A stretch of 64,000 bases of DNA, from contig NZ_RCZH01000019.1 in the NCBI RefSeq assembly GCF_006438875.1, forward strand, positions 1 through 64,000, in the 5' to 3' direction. This document shows, in pieces, positions 18,639-26,625 of the stretch. The DNA is from Flavobacterium pectinovorum. GTDB lineage: Bacteria; Bacteroidota; Bacteroidia; Flavobacteriales; Flavobacteriaceae. The stretch's first letter is position 1. Each line of letters opens with the position of its first letter. A model generated the notes under the pieces. That model saw only the letters and a program-made list of their open reading frames with translations, was not told where the DNA came from and ran no database searches. The position numbers were made by a program, and so were the translations under genes.

Positions 18639-18644
18639 TTAATC

Positions 18645-19013
18645 TTATTTGGTTTTCGCTTTTTCGAGATTTTCCTTTACCCTGAATTTTACAATTTTGG
18701 TGATTAACTCAAAAGGCATTGGTTCATTTAACGGAAATTGCACAGAACCTTTTCCGGATTTATATTTCGAAAGTTCTGCCGCAAAAGCTTCGTGACCGCT
18801 TGGCAAAGCATACAAACCAATATGATTTTTGAATGCAGCAAAATAAACTACGATTCCGTTTTGCTCAAAAGCCGGCATCGAATAACTGATTTTTTCTTTA
18901 GCATTCGGAGCCGCTTTCTGAATGGTCATTCGAATTTTCTCTAAAATCTCCTGAACATCATTTGGGAATGCTCCAATGTATTCGTCGATATTTTCTGGTT
19001 TTTTAGTCTCCAT
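18645..19013 (-). CDS. DUF1801 / iron-chaperone-like protein (YdhG type)
   Basis: A 122-residue protein of the YdhG/DUF1801 family. The diagnostic parts are the early ENIDEYIGAFP and EILEKIRMTIQKAAP, the central KISYSMPAFEQNG, the ring-packing VVYFAAFKNHIGLY, and the late IVKFRVKENL. The fold is like frataxin-related iron-binding YdhG proteins; the physiological role is uncertain. Upstream partner of the 2H phosphoesterase, 6 nt apart. Two more DUF1801 proteins occur in this window (23844-24269 and 33141-33530), but they are quite divergent from this one. Confidence 0.85.
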   Translation of the reverse strand: METKKPENIDEYIGAFPNDVQEILEKIRMTIQKAAPNAKEKISYSMPAFEQNGIVVYFAAFKNHIGLYALPSGHEAFAAELSKYKSGKGSVQFPLNEPMPFELITKIVKFRVKENLEKAKTK

Positions 19014-19071
19014 TATTATGCGATTTATTTTTAAAGTTACGTTAATGAATCTCTCGCAAAGTTTTTTTTTG

Positions 19072-19166
19072 TTTCACGCAGATTTAAAAAGATTTTGGCT
19101 GATAGAAGCAGATAATTATATAATATTAAAAAAAATCTGCTAAAATCTTTTTAAATCTGCGTGAAA
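19072..19166. repeat. 25-bp perfect inverted repeat, TTTCACGCAGATT class
   Basis: Arms at 19072-19096 and 19142-19166 are perfectly complementary over 25 bases and contain TTTCACGCAGATTTAAAAAG. The loop is 45 nt. The same outer sequence, TTTCACGCAGATTT, appears at 22569-22582. It fills much of the gap upstream of the DUF1801 gene; nothing else was seen there. Confidence 0.85.
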
Positions 19167-19265
19167 AAAATCTTTCAATCCTTTTAATCTGTGGCTAAAA
19201 AATAAAACTTTTCGACTCTGCGGCTTTGCGATATTAAAGCATAAATAACTTAATTTATAATTTTT

Positions 19266-19733
19266 TTAAGCGAGACCTTTTGGAAATCTGTCCAGTACTA
19301 AATTTAATAGAATTTTATGTTCTAGGTAAGCTTTTGCTCCAGCTAAAACCAATGTAAAACCTTCAGTAGAATTACGAACCTGATCGATTATTTTATCTGA
19401 ATCTCCTTTTAAACCGGAATTGGTAATGCTTACAAAAGTTTCATTTTCGTTTAACGGAGTAAAAATCCATTCGACTAAAGTTGACTCTTCCGGATTTCCC
19501 CATTCGAGTACAATCTTATGATTTTCCTGCAAAACATGAGTGGTAACGGTCAATGAAAAACCATACATTTCCCATGTCCATTCGGTTTTTGTGTCCTGTT
19601 CTAATTTTCCGGAACCTTTGGTAAACCAAAATTTACTTGTAATTTCCGGATCAATAAAAGCCTGAAAAACTTCGGAAACAGGTTTTCTAATTAGCATCTC
19701 GGCTTTTGCGAATTTATTGTTTTCTGTTTTCAT
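19266..19733 (-). CDS. SRPBCC family protein, AHSA1 type
   Basis: A 155-residue START-like (AHSA1) protein with a helix-grip fold that encloses a hydrophobic ligand. It begins with the first-strand motif AEMLIRKPVSEVFQAF, then ITSKFWF, the WTWEMYGFSLTV strand and a VEWIFTPLNENETFVSI strand, and closes with the long C-terminal helix (GFTLVLAGAKAYLEH). Ligand and function are not known. It is flanked by a palindromic repeat and by a terminator for the next gene, so it is probably monocistronic. A second, less similar SRPBCC gene is at 29026-29511. Confidence 0.85.
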   Translation of the reverse strand: MKTENNKFAKAEMLIRKPVSEVFQAFIDPEITSKFWFTKGSGKLEQDTKTEWTWEMYGFSLTVTTHVLQENHKIVLEWGNPEESTLVEWIFTPLNENETFVSITNSGLKGDSDKIIDQVRNSTEGFTLVLAGAKAYLEHKILLNLVLDRFPKGLA

Positions 19734-19863
19734 TTTTTATGTGTGAAATGTTTGTTGTAAAAAGTAAGTTGTAAATACGAAATCAAAAAAAACTTTAATC
19801 TGATATATTTTTTCGGACCACTAATTTAAGAAAGAAATCTCAAATAGGTTTATAATAAAAAAA

Positions 19864-19891
19864 AATCCGAACAGTTTAATTCGCCCGGATT
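19864..19891 (-). terminator. Intrinsic terminator of the LOG-family gene
   Basis: AATCCG (19864-19869) pairs with CGGATT (19886-19891). On the minus strand the stem is followed by a run of T (19857-19865 as A on the plus strand). It lies about 85 nt downstream of the LOG-family stop codon. Confidence 0.6.
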
Positions 19892-19975
19892 AATCAATGT
19901 TATAATTTATCTTTTATTCCCATATTGAAGTTTTGTTGTATAAAGCAATTTTCAGCTTAAAAATAATTACGATTC

Positions 19976-20557
19976 TTAGGACTTTTCTTTATCAATCCAC
20001 TTTCCAACAGTTGGCGGTTCATAATTTCTCATCTGATTTAATAAATCGTCGATGTTATCACTAACCAGAAGCATTTTTTGATTGGCAGCTTTCAGTAAGC
20101 CTTTTTCAGTCATTGTTTGGGTTAATTCGATTAAAGAATCGTAGAATCCGTTGATGTTTAAAATGGCGATTGGTTTTTTATGTAAACCTAGTTGCGCCCA
20201 GGTCAGCATTTCAAAAAGTTCTTCCAGAGTTCCAAAACCGCCCGGAAGTGCAATTACACCATCGCATAAATCGTTCATTTTGGTTTTTCTTTCGTGCATG
20301 CTTTCAACCAAAATTAATTCGGTTAAACCAAGATGTGCGATTTCTTTCGATCGTAGAAAATTTGGAAGAACTCCAATTGCTTTTCCGCCTTCATTAAGAA
20401 TGCCATCTGCAACAGCGCCCATTAAACCCACATTTGCGCCGCCATAAACTAATTCTATATTTTGTTTTGCAAGTGTTTGTCCAAGCAAAGTTGCTTGTTC
20501 TTTATAAATTTCTTCGGTACCAAAACTGGATCCACAGAAGACTGTTATTCTTTTCAT
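19976..20557 (-). CDS. TIGR00730/LOG family Rossmann-fold protein
   Basis: A 193-residue protein of the LOG family (lonely guy), which hydrolyses nucleoside 5'-monophosphates such as cytokinin ribotides to base and ribose-5-phosphate. The family signature is complete: CGSSFG near the start, YGGANVGLMGAVADG, then MHERKTKMNDL and the catalytic PGGFGTLEELFEMLTW, followed by a QLGLHKKPI strand. In bacteria the function is often nucleotide salvage rather than hormone synthesis. It is preceded by a block of repeats and followed by its own terminator. Confidence 0.9.
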   Translation of the reverse strand: MKRITVFCGSSFGTEEIYKEQATLLGQTLAKQNIELVYGGANVGLMGAVADGILNEGGKAIGVLPNFLRSKEIAHLGLTELILVESMHERKTKMNDLCDGVIALPGGFGTLEELFEMLTWAQLGLHKKPIAILNINGFYDSLIELTQTMTEKGLLKAANQKMLLVSDNIDDLLNQMRNYEPPTVGKWIDKEKS

Positions 20558-20578
20558 TTTTTATTGTTTTATATTTTT

Positions 20579-20860
20579 TTTGCCACGAATTTCACGAATT
20601 TTCACTAATTTTTTTGCCATAGATTAAAGAGATTGAAAAGATTTTTATCTGCTGAATCTGCAAAATCTGCGTGCTGTTTTCAGCAAAGTAACCACAAAGT
20701 TTGTCATTTCGATCCTGAGGCTTCGGGAGGAGAAATCTTCGCAAGAAACTCCGTGCAGAGAATCGCCAATCTTTATCGATTCACGAGTGTGATTTCTCCT
20801 CCGTCGAAATTGACACAAAATGAGAATAAAAATCAGTTAAACCCGCCTAATCCGTGGGCA
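20579..20860. repeat. Composite of intergenic repeats (CCACGAATT, TCTGCGTG and GTCATTTCGA types)
   Basis: The gap between the LOG and lactonase genes holds no gene. It has a TTGCCACGAATTTCACGAAT block at 20580, then a TCTGCAAAATCTGCGTGCTG block near 20655, and an imperfect palindrome from GTCATTTCGATCCTGAGG (20703) to GATTTCTCCTCCGTCGAAAT (about 20790-20810). The last one shares core sequence with the perfect palindrome at 22613-22702. A final part with CCGCCTAATCCGTGGGCA resembles the 54.7-kb element. Confidence 0.7.
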
Positions 20861-20861
20861 A

Positions 20862-21986
20862 TTAAATTTGTTTAATCTGAATGCACGAAACATTCTCCAT
20901 CTTAACCTCTTTTCCTATTTTTTTAAGCAATCCTGTTTTTGAATTTCTTTTAAAAACTACTACATTTCCTGTGATAACATTACTTGCAACCAAGAATTTT
21001 CCGCTTTCATCGATCGCAAAAATTCTCGGATGTTTTCCTAGAGTCGATTGATATCCAATGTTTTTCAAAAGACCATTTTCATCAATAGAAAAAATCGCAA
21101 TATTGTTTTCTTTTCCTCTGTTTGTCGCATATAGAAATTTTCCGTCAGGCGAAATATGAATGTCCGAACTTTCAAAACCTTCGGTAATTTTATCCGGATG
21201 TGTATTAATGCGTTGAATTTTTGTCAAAACGCCATTTTGATATTGATACACGCTTATTGCTCCAGCCATTTCTTCGATGCAATAACCATATTTTTGATTG
21301 GGATGAAAAGTAAAATGTCTTGGTCCGGCTTCTAAATCTGTTTTTAGAAAAGGATGATCTGTTTCGACCAAAGGTTGTTTTTGAGTTTCATCAAAACGAT
21401 AACAACGTATTTTATCTGCACCAAGATCCGGCATAAATAAGTAATCGTTTTGAGGCGAAAATACAGTCGAATGAATATGTGATCTGGCTTGCCTTTCTTT
21501 ATGAATACTTCCGTCCATGTATTGAAAATTTTGAGCAATAGAATCTATTTTTCCATTTTCTAAAAGCGGATGAACCGAAACGCTTCCTTCTGTATAATTG
21601 CCATTTACGAGCCATTTCCCGCTTTTATGAACAGATACATAAACGGGATTCTCGCCACCACTTCTTTGACTGTTCAAAAAGGTTAAAGTTTTATTCTCCG
21701 GATTAAATTCAAAACTGCTGACACTTCCTGCATTTGGCGTTTTGGTATCGGTGCAGGCGTACAAGTATTTTCCGTTTGGAGATAAAGTCAAATACGACGG
21801 ATTTACAATATTCTTTGCAGAAGTTATTTTGCTCAGTTTCCCATTTATGGTATCTAATTGATAGACCTGAATTGATTCTGCTGTTTTATCACGATTATAA
21901 GATCCCAGAAAAACATAGGTATTTTGTGAGAACACATTTATAGCAACCAGAAGTGCAATCGCTACGAAAGATATTTTTAGTTTCAA
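20862..21986 (-). CDS. Lactonase family (YbhE-type 6-phosphogluconolactonase-like) protein, exported
   Basis: A 374-residue seven-bladed beta-propeller of the YbhE/Lactonase family. A signal peptide (about 1-20, ending VFSQ) precedes the family's repeated strands: YVFLGSYNRD at the start, NPSYLTLSPNGKYLYA, HSTVFSPQNDYLFMPDLGADK, GPRHFTFHPNQKYGY and SDIHISPDGKFLYATNRG. Cytoplasmic members act as 6-phosphogluconolactonases; an exported one is more likely to hydrolyse other lactones or to bind ligand, so the pathway name should not be transferred. It starts 17 nt after the GNAT gene and is likely co-transcribed. Confidence 0.88.
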   Translation of the reverse strand: MKLKISFVAIALLVAINVFSQNTYVFLGSYNRDKTAESIQVYQLDTINGKLSKITSAKNIVNPSYLTLSPNGKYLYACTDTKTPNAGSVSSFEFNPENKTLTFLNSQRSGGENPVYVSVHKSGKWLVNGNYTEGSVSVHPLLENGKIDSIAQNFQYMDGSIHKERQARSHIHSTVFSPQNDYLFMPDLGADKIRCYRFDETQKQPLVETDHPFLKTDLEAGPRHFTFHPNQKYGYCIEEMAGAISVYQYQNGVLTKIQRINTHPDKITEGFESSDIHISPDGKFLYATNRGKENNIAIFSIDENGLLKNIGYQSTLGKHPRIFAIDESGKFLVASNVITGNVVVFKRNSKTGLLKKIGKEVKMENVSCIQIKQI

Positions 21987-22003
21987 GGTTTTATAAATAT
22001 TAG

Positions 22004-22534
22004 TTATGAGTCAATTTTTAATCTAAATCCAAAAACTGCCAATTCTCCCTGCATAAAATCTAAATCTTCGGATCTTTCAAAACCTAAATTTTCATACATT
22101 TTCCATGCATTTTTCATTGCCAGAGTAGAGTGTATTATAAGTTGTTGTCGTTTATAATCAGTTGCTTTTTTGATGCATTCTTCTGTCAGGAATCTGCCAA
22201 TTCCTTTTCCGCGTGCCTTAGTATCAACGCCTAGCAATCGGAAACCGCCTGAATTTTGTTCCTGAGTTGCAATTCCGCCAGAGCCGTAATGTTTCATATC
22301 ATTAAAATAAACAACGGCACCAAGAATCGTATTGTTTGCATCAACAGCGACTAAAAGTTCCGTTTCAGGATGGTTGGTAAAATCACCAATATTGGCCAGC
22401 ATTTTATAATAATTGGGCATCTCATTTTCTTTCGGAAAACCTTCTAATTGCGAATAAACATTGATAAGCAATTTTCCAATTTCTTCAAATTCTGAAGGGA
22501 AAGCGTTTCGAACGATATAGTCTGATTGATTCAT
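22004..22534 (-). CDS. GNAT family N-acetyltransferase
   Basis: Transfers an acetyl group from acetyl-CoA to an amine. The 176-residue protein shows the GNAT order: an N-terminal strand (VRNAFPSEFEEIGKLL), the conserved strand GAVVYFNDM, the acetyl-CoA P-loop GVDTKARGKGIGRFL with R-G-K-G-I-G, and the closing block KMYENLGFERSEDLDF. The substrate is unknown. It is the first gene of a pair with the exported lactonase-like protein, 17 nt upstream of it, and follows the perfect 31-bp palindrome. Confidence 0.88.
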   Translation of the reverse strand: MNQSDYIVRNAFPSEFEEIGKLLINVYSQLEGFPKENEMPNYYKMLANIGDFTNHPETELLVAVDANNTILGAVVYFNDMKHYGSGGIATQEQNSGGFRLLGVDTKARGKGIGRFLTEECIKKATDYKRQQLIIHSTLAMKNAWKMYENLGFERSEDLDFMQGELAVFGFRLKIDS

Positions 22535-22612
22535 TTTTTGTTTTATTAGTGATATAATGTTGAATTTATTTCACGCAGATTTTGCAGATTAAAGCTGATT
22601 TTTATTCTCATT

Positions 22613-22702
22613 TTTGTCATTTCGATCGAAGGAGAAATCACATTACGGATTTAGGGTTCGTTGCTCTCTGGATGTGATTTCTCCTTCGATCGAAATGACA
22701 AA
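22613..22702. repeat. Perfect 31-bp inverted repeat, GTCATTTCGATCGAAGGAG type
   Basis: Arms at 22613-22643 and 22672-22702 are perfectly complementary over 31 bases, with a 28-nt loop. The arm core is GTCATTTCGATCGAAGGAG. It lies between the GNAT and MBL-fold genes with TTTCACGCAGATTT just outside (22569). Such intergenic palindromes recur in this window and are likely dispersed, possibly mobile, repeats. Confidence 0.9.
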
Positions 22703-22739
22703 CTCAGCGTGTTTCAATCTATATTCTATAATCTATAAT

Positions 22740-23837
22740 CTACCTAACTCCTTTCCACCATTGTTTAAATTCTTGTTTTTCATTTTTTAGCTCCACTAAT
22801 TCTCCAATCATTGGTGTGACTAACGGGATCGGATTTTGTGAAGCTGCGTTTAATTCTGTTATCTTAATCAAAGGTTCATCCCAGGGATGGAGCGATAATG
22901 AAAATTTTGACGAATGAACCGGAAAAACTCTTTTTGTGTTGAGATCTTTCATGGCTTTTATTACATCTTCCGGTAAATTATGAATGTATTTCCACGCAGG
23001 ATTGTATTGACCGTTATCGATAAGAGCGATATCAAAAGGACCATATTTTGCGCCAATTTCGGCAAAATGAGTATCGTAACCGCTATCACCGCCTAAATAC
23101 ATTTTAAAATCTTTGGTTTCCAAAACAAAAGAAGTCCAAAGCGTATTGCAACGTTTAATGCTTCTGCCGGAAAAATGCCTTGACGGAGTGGTATAAAGCG
23201 TAATATTTTGATCGAGAGCTACTTTTTCGTACCAATCTTTTTCAATAATATTTTCAGTTGGGAATTTCCAAAATTCAAAATGTGAACCCACACCAAGAGG
23301 GCAGACTATTTTTTTGATTTTAGGTTTTAATTCCATTATAGTTGTATAATCCAGATGGTCATAATGATCGTGTGTAATCAGTAAATAATCAATTTCGGGA
23401 AGATCATCGGCGGTATAAATATCAGTTCCTTTAAAGGCTTTTGTGGTTCCGATAATTGGAGAGGCGTTGCCACTGAAAACAGGATCTATTAAAAAACGTT
23501 TTCCTTCAAGCTGAATGAAATAAGAAGAATGCCCAAACCAAACTAAAACATCTTCGTTAATATCAAGTTCCAGTAAATTTGTTTTTATAGATGGGATTAT
23601 GTCAGTCGGAACTTTTCTGTCTACTTTTTTAAATAAAAAATCTGATATTACATCAAAGTAGCCATAACCTTCTGCAAGTTCAGGCGTAGGATTTATATTT
23701 TCGAATTTTCCGTTTTTATATTGCGGAGATTTTTGAATTAAAGCCAGTCTTTCTCCTGATGGCCTTTTTCCATATCTTGGATGTAGTAGAAAGAACGAAA
23801 GTATTGCGATTAAAATAATAAGTATTGTAATGACCAT
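22740..23837 (-). CDS. MBL-fold metal-dependent hydrolase, UlaG/NAPE-PLD-like, membrane-anchored
   Basis: A 365-residue metallo-beta-lactamase-fold hydrolase. One N-terminal transmembrane helix (about 2-20) is followed by the catalytic domain with the metal motif HDHYDHLDY, the strand VLVWFGHSSYFIQLEG, the aspartate in YLGGDSGYD, and a later HSSKF histidine. This arrangement is that of the NAPE-PLD and UlaG group, which cleaves phosphodiester bonds of phospholipids or lactones. The specific substrate is not apparent. It is anchored in the inner membrane and starts 6 nt after the DUF1801 gene, so the two form a short operon. Confidence 0.88.
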   Translation of the reverse strand: MVITILIILIAILSFFLLHPRYGKRPSGERLALIQKSPQYKNGKFENINPTPELAEGYGYFDVISDFLFKKVDRKVPTDIIPSIKTNLLELDINEDVLVWFGHSSYFIQLEGKRFLIDPVFSGNASPIIGTTKAFKGTDIYTADDLPEIDYLLITHDHYDHLDYTTIMELKPKIKKIVCPLGVGSHFEFWKFPTENIIEKDWYEKVALDQNITLYTTPSRHFSGRSIKRCNTLWTSFVLETKDFKMYLGGDSGYDTHFAEIGAKYGPFDIALIDNGQYNPAWKYIHNLPEDVIKAMKDLNTKRVFPVHSSKFSLSLHPWDEPLIKITELNAASQNPIPLVTPMIGELVELKNEKQEFKQWWKGVR

Positions 23838-23843
23838 GGTGTC

Positions 23844-24269
23844 TTAATTTGAGGGATATAATTTATTTAAGTATTCAACTGAACGGGCAATCATTTTCTT
23901 AAGGATTTCAATATCTATATCGGCTACTTTTTTGATGTAAATGCAGCCTTTTGATGCTTTGTGTTTTCCAAGTTTCGAAAGCAATTCCTCCTTTTCATCA
24001 GCCGAAGCATAAGCATATAGTGAAATCGCTGTTTTTCTGGGCGAGAATCCTACAAGTGGTGCATCGCCTTCGTGTCCGCTCGCATATTTATAATGATAAC
24101 TTCCAAAACCAATAATACTTAGTCCCCACATTTTGGGTTCAAAAGCGGTAACTTCCTGGATTATTCTAATGAGTTCAAAAGAGTCTTTTTTTTTAGTTTC
24201 ATCATCAACAAAAGCACTTATAAAATCAATGACACTGCTTTCTGTTTCTGTTGTTTTATTTTTTGCCAT
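23844..24269 (-). CDS. DUF1801 domain-containing protein
   Basis: A 141-residue DUF1801 protein of the kind that begins with VIDFISAFVDDETKKKDSFE and contains the WGLSIIGFGSYHYKYASG block, followed by GFSPRKTAISLYAY and a late KKVADIDIEILKKM. This pattern differs from the YdhG-like member at 18645. The fold is the same as the iron-chaperone group but the conserved tyrosine/glycine-rich centre suggests binding of a small ligand. Directly upstream (6 nt) of the MBL-fold hydrolase and downstream of a serine hydrolase. Confidence 0.8.
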   Translation of the reverse strand: MAKNKTTETESSVIDFISAFVDDETKKKDSFELIRIIQEVTAFEPKMWGLSIIGFGSYHYKYASGHEGDAPLVGFSPRKTAISLYAYASADEKEELLSKLGKHKASKGCIYIKKVADIDIEILKKMIARSVEYLNKLYPSN

Positions 24270-24280
24270 GTCACTTATTT

Positions 24281-25321
24281 TTAATTCAGCAAATTGCTTT
24301 TCAGCAGCATATTTTTGATTTTAATTTCCGAAGTATAAAACAAATCACGATTTTGATTCATTTGGTTTTCTAAAATAATTAAACTTACATCGCTTTCTGG
24401 AAAATACAAATTTACTGAAGAAAACCCATCACCTAAACCAGTGTGACCCACATATTTTACAGGTTCATTATCTACGATTCTAAAACCATATCCGTAACCT
24501 ATCTTTTCTTTTCCAAAGAAGCTATTTTGGGCAGTTATATTATACTTAAACAGTAGTTGATAACTTTCGGGTTTCAGCAGTTTTCCTTTATGGAGATTTT
24601 TATTCCAAATGGCTAAGTCGCCGGTGGTCGAAACAATTCCGTTAGAAGAAGTGCTTTCTAAAGTAATCATCGTTTTTGATATTATTTTAAAAGAATTATT
24701 GTTGTTAATATACCCAGTAACTAAATTTTTAATTGGCGCAGCAGAAAAGCAAAGTGTGTTTTTCATTTTTAGCTCGCTGAAAAATGCATTTGCTATTTTG
24801 GCATAACTTTTTTTAGTAACAGATTCAATTATTTTTCCCAGTAAACTATATCCTAAATCACCATATTTAAAATCAGTTCCAGGTTTAAATAGCAGTGGTT
24901 TTTGTAAACTGATTATTCCGTGCGTATGATTTAAAAGTTGATGAACGGTAACTGAGTCTGCCCAGGTTTGAGTAAGTTCCGGTAAATATTTTTTTATAGG
25001 TGCCTGCAAATCAATTCGTCCTTGTTCTACTTCTTTTAAGATTAAAACGGCGGTGATTTGCCTTGTATTCGACATGATTTCAAATTGACTGTCCGTTTTT
25101 AAACGTTTTCTGGTTTCAAAATTAGTAAAACCATATGCTTTATTATAAACTGTTTTTCCGTTTTTAGAAATCAGAACTACTCCATTAAATATTGGATCGC
25201 TAATTTTTATTAAACTATCAATTTGAACGGAATAATTGTCTTTTTTCTGAGCAAAAGAATTACAACTTAATAAAAGGAAAAGGAAGGAAAGTAAAGAGGA
25301 AATTCGAAGAATGGAATTCAT
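24281..25321 (-). CDS. Class C beta-lactamase-family serine hydrolase with altered SxxK (SNTR)
   Basis: A 346-residue lipoprotein of the serine hydrolase/class C beta-lactamase family, with a lipobox LLSC at C20. The nucleophile S84 lies in SNTR, where the family needs SxxK: position 87 is arginine, codon AGG on the coding strand. The second motif is Y153-G-D155 (YGDLGY) in place of YxN, and the KTG-like motif is HTG at 293-295. The fold-defining parts FNGVVLISKNGK and LLNHTHGI are intact and the reading frame is unbroken. Either this is a catalytically dead receptor or binding protein, or a rare active variant. It starts a minus-strand group. Confidence 0.85.
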   Translation of the reverse strand: MNSILRISSLLSFLFLLLSCNSFAQKKDNYSVQIDSLIKISDPIFNGVVLISKNGKTVYNKAYGFTNFETRKRLKTDSQFEIMSNTRQITAVLILKEVEQGRIDLQAPIKKYLPELTQTWADSVTVHQLLNHTHGIISLQKPLLFKPGTDFKYGDLGYSLLGKIIESVTKKSYAKIANAFFSELKMKNTLCFSAAPIKNLVTGYINNNNSFKIISKTMITLESTSSNGIVSTTGDLAIWNKNLHKGKLLKPESYQLLFKYNITAQNSFFGKEKIGYGYGFRIVDNEPVKYVGHTGLGDGFSSVNLYFPESDVSLIILENQMNQNRDLFYTSEIKIKNMLLKSNLLN

Positions 25322-25350
25322 TTGGTTATTGGTTGTTTTTTTAGTTTCAA

Positions 25351-25447
25351 GTTTTCAGTCTCAGTTTTCAGTCTCAGTTTTCAGTCTCAGTTTTCAGTTT
25401 TCAGTTTTAGCTGTGATTGAGACTGCGACTGAAAACTGAAAACCGCG
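25351..25447. repeat. 13-nt tandem repeats with inverted partner upstream of the serine hydrolase
   Basis: Three perfect tandem copies of GTTTTCAGTCTCA lie at 25351-25389, followed by GTTTTCAGTTTTCAG. On the other side is GACTGCGACTGAAAACTGAA (from 25421), complementary to the repeats. The spacer after panB (9559-9582) carries the same type of sequence. Confidence 0.8.
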
Positions 25448-25455
25448 ACTAAATA

Positions 25456-25824
25456 CTAAAACATTCCGTTTTCGTTAATCGTTTCTTTCGGAATAGGCTG
25501 ACCTAAATCCCAAAGTTCTACAATTTTGTCTGATTTAATTTTGAGGATATGAACTACTGCAAAACCTAATTCGGCAGGTGTTTGTTTTAAGTGAGAATGT
25601 ACAGCAACAAAATTTCCATCTTCAAGGATATGATGAATTTTAAAAACTTTGTTTGGGTTTGTTCGTGTTGATTCTTCCATTGCCAGCATTAAAGTTTCGG
25701 CATCACCTTTAAAATAGGCATTATGATGTTTGAAATTCTTGCCTACATAAAGTCGGAAAGCTTCGTGACAATGCCCTTTTGCTGCGAGTTTTAAAAATTC
25801 CTGGGCGATATCTTTCTTAGTCAT
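25456..25824 (-). CDS. NTF2-like (SnoaL-type) family protein
   Basis: I choose the methionine at 25822-25824 (MTKKDIAQEFL...), giving 122 residues; the preceding 20 codons do not fit the family. The protein is a small cone-shaped NTF2-like fold: helix AQEFLKLAAKGHCHEAF, the strand pair KNFKHHNAYFKGDAETL, DGNFVAVHSHLKQ and VVHILKIKSDKIVELWD. Members bind small molecules or isomerise substrates; the catalytic residues vary and none can be assigned. Downstream of the racemase gene (85 nt to the racemase stop) on the same strand. Confidence 0.78.
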   Translation of the reverse strand: MTKKDIAQEFLKLAAKGHCHEAFRLYVGKNFKHHNAYFKGDAETLMLAMEESTRTNPNKVFKIHHILEDGNFVAVHSHLKQTPAELGFAVVHILKIKSDKIVELWDLGQPIPKETINENGMF

Positions 25825-25908
25825 GATTTTAGAATTTAAAAAGCTAACTAAGTTATGAAATTTACTTCTTGCAATAAGAAACAATTGTGGTTTTATTGGG
25901 TTTTATTT

Positions 25909-26589
25909 TTAGGATAGAATAAAGTCGACAATGGCTTCTGAATGGATTTTTGTGGTATCAAAAACAGGAACTGAAAAATCAGATTGATCGATTAACATCG
26001 GAATTTCGGTACAACCCAAAATAATGCCTTCGGCTCCTTGCGAAATCAATTCGTTGGCAATTTTAAGATAGTTTTGTTTTGAATCCGGATTTATAATTCC
26101 TCTTCCTAATTCTTCTTTTAGGACATATTGTATATAATCACGCGTTTCTTGTTTTTCAGGAATGAGTACATTCAATCCAAAACTTTTGAGGCGATCTTTA
26201 TAAAAATCCATTTCCATCGTAAACGAAGTTCCCAAAAGTCCAATTGTAGTAATGTTTTTTTGAGTTATTGCTTTTGCCGTTTCAGTCCCAATATGAATTA
26301 GAGGTAATCCAACTTCTTTCTCTAATTGGTCTGCATAAAGATGTGCCGTATTGGCGCATAAAACAAGTCCGTCAACACCACTTTTTTTTAGACTCAAGCA
26401 GGCATTTAGTAAAAGCTCGTAAGAGTCTTGCCAGGTTTTTTCCTGTATATCGCCGAAGTTCAAGGAATAAATCAGGCATTCTGCAAATTGCAATCCGCCT
26501 AGTTTTTTATTGACGCCTTCGTTGATTAATTTATAATAATCGATGGTCGAAACCCAGCTGATTCCGCCAACAAGTCCAATTTTTTTCAT
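25909..26589 (-). CDS. Aspartate/glutamate racemase family protein
   Basis: A 226-residue amino acid racemase of the Asp/Glu/hydantoin family, interconverting L and D forms by two-cysteine acid/base catalysis without PLP. Both cysteines are in place: C78 in LVLCANTAH and C193 in ILGCTEIPM. The N-terminal IGLVGGISWVSTIDYY motif matches the aspartate racemase branch, which uses this block in place of the glutamate racemase start. The substrate is likely aspartate or glutamate; which one is unsettled. It follows the small membrane protein gene by 36 nt. Confidence 0.88.
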   Translation of the reverse strand: MKKIGLVGGISWVSTIDYYKLINEGVNKKLGGLQFAECLIYSLNFGDIQEKTWQDSYELLLNACLSLKKSGVDGLVLCANTAHLYADQLEKEVGLPLIHIGTETAKAITQKNITTIGLLGTSFTMEMDFYKDRLKSFGLNVLIPEKQETRDYIQYVLKEELGRGIINPDSKQNYLKIANELISQGAEGIILGCTEIPMLIDQSDFSVPVFDTTKIHSEAIVDFILS

Positions 26590-26625
26590 TGATTTTTATT
26601 CGGATATATGAATGCCAAAGAGGTT

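Noticed and set aside
20862..21986. Calling the beta-propeller protein a 6-phosphogluconolactonase of the pentose phosphate pathway
   Set aside because: It has an export signal, which does not fit a cytoplasmic pathway enzyme; only the family is assigned.
25351..25389. Possible CRISPR array
   Set aside because: Repeats are 13 nt and directly adjacent without spacers, so this is a simple tandem repeat; no cas genes occur in the window.
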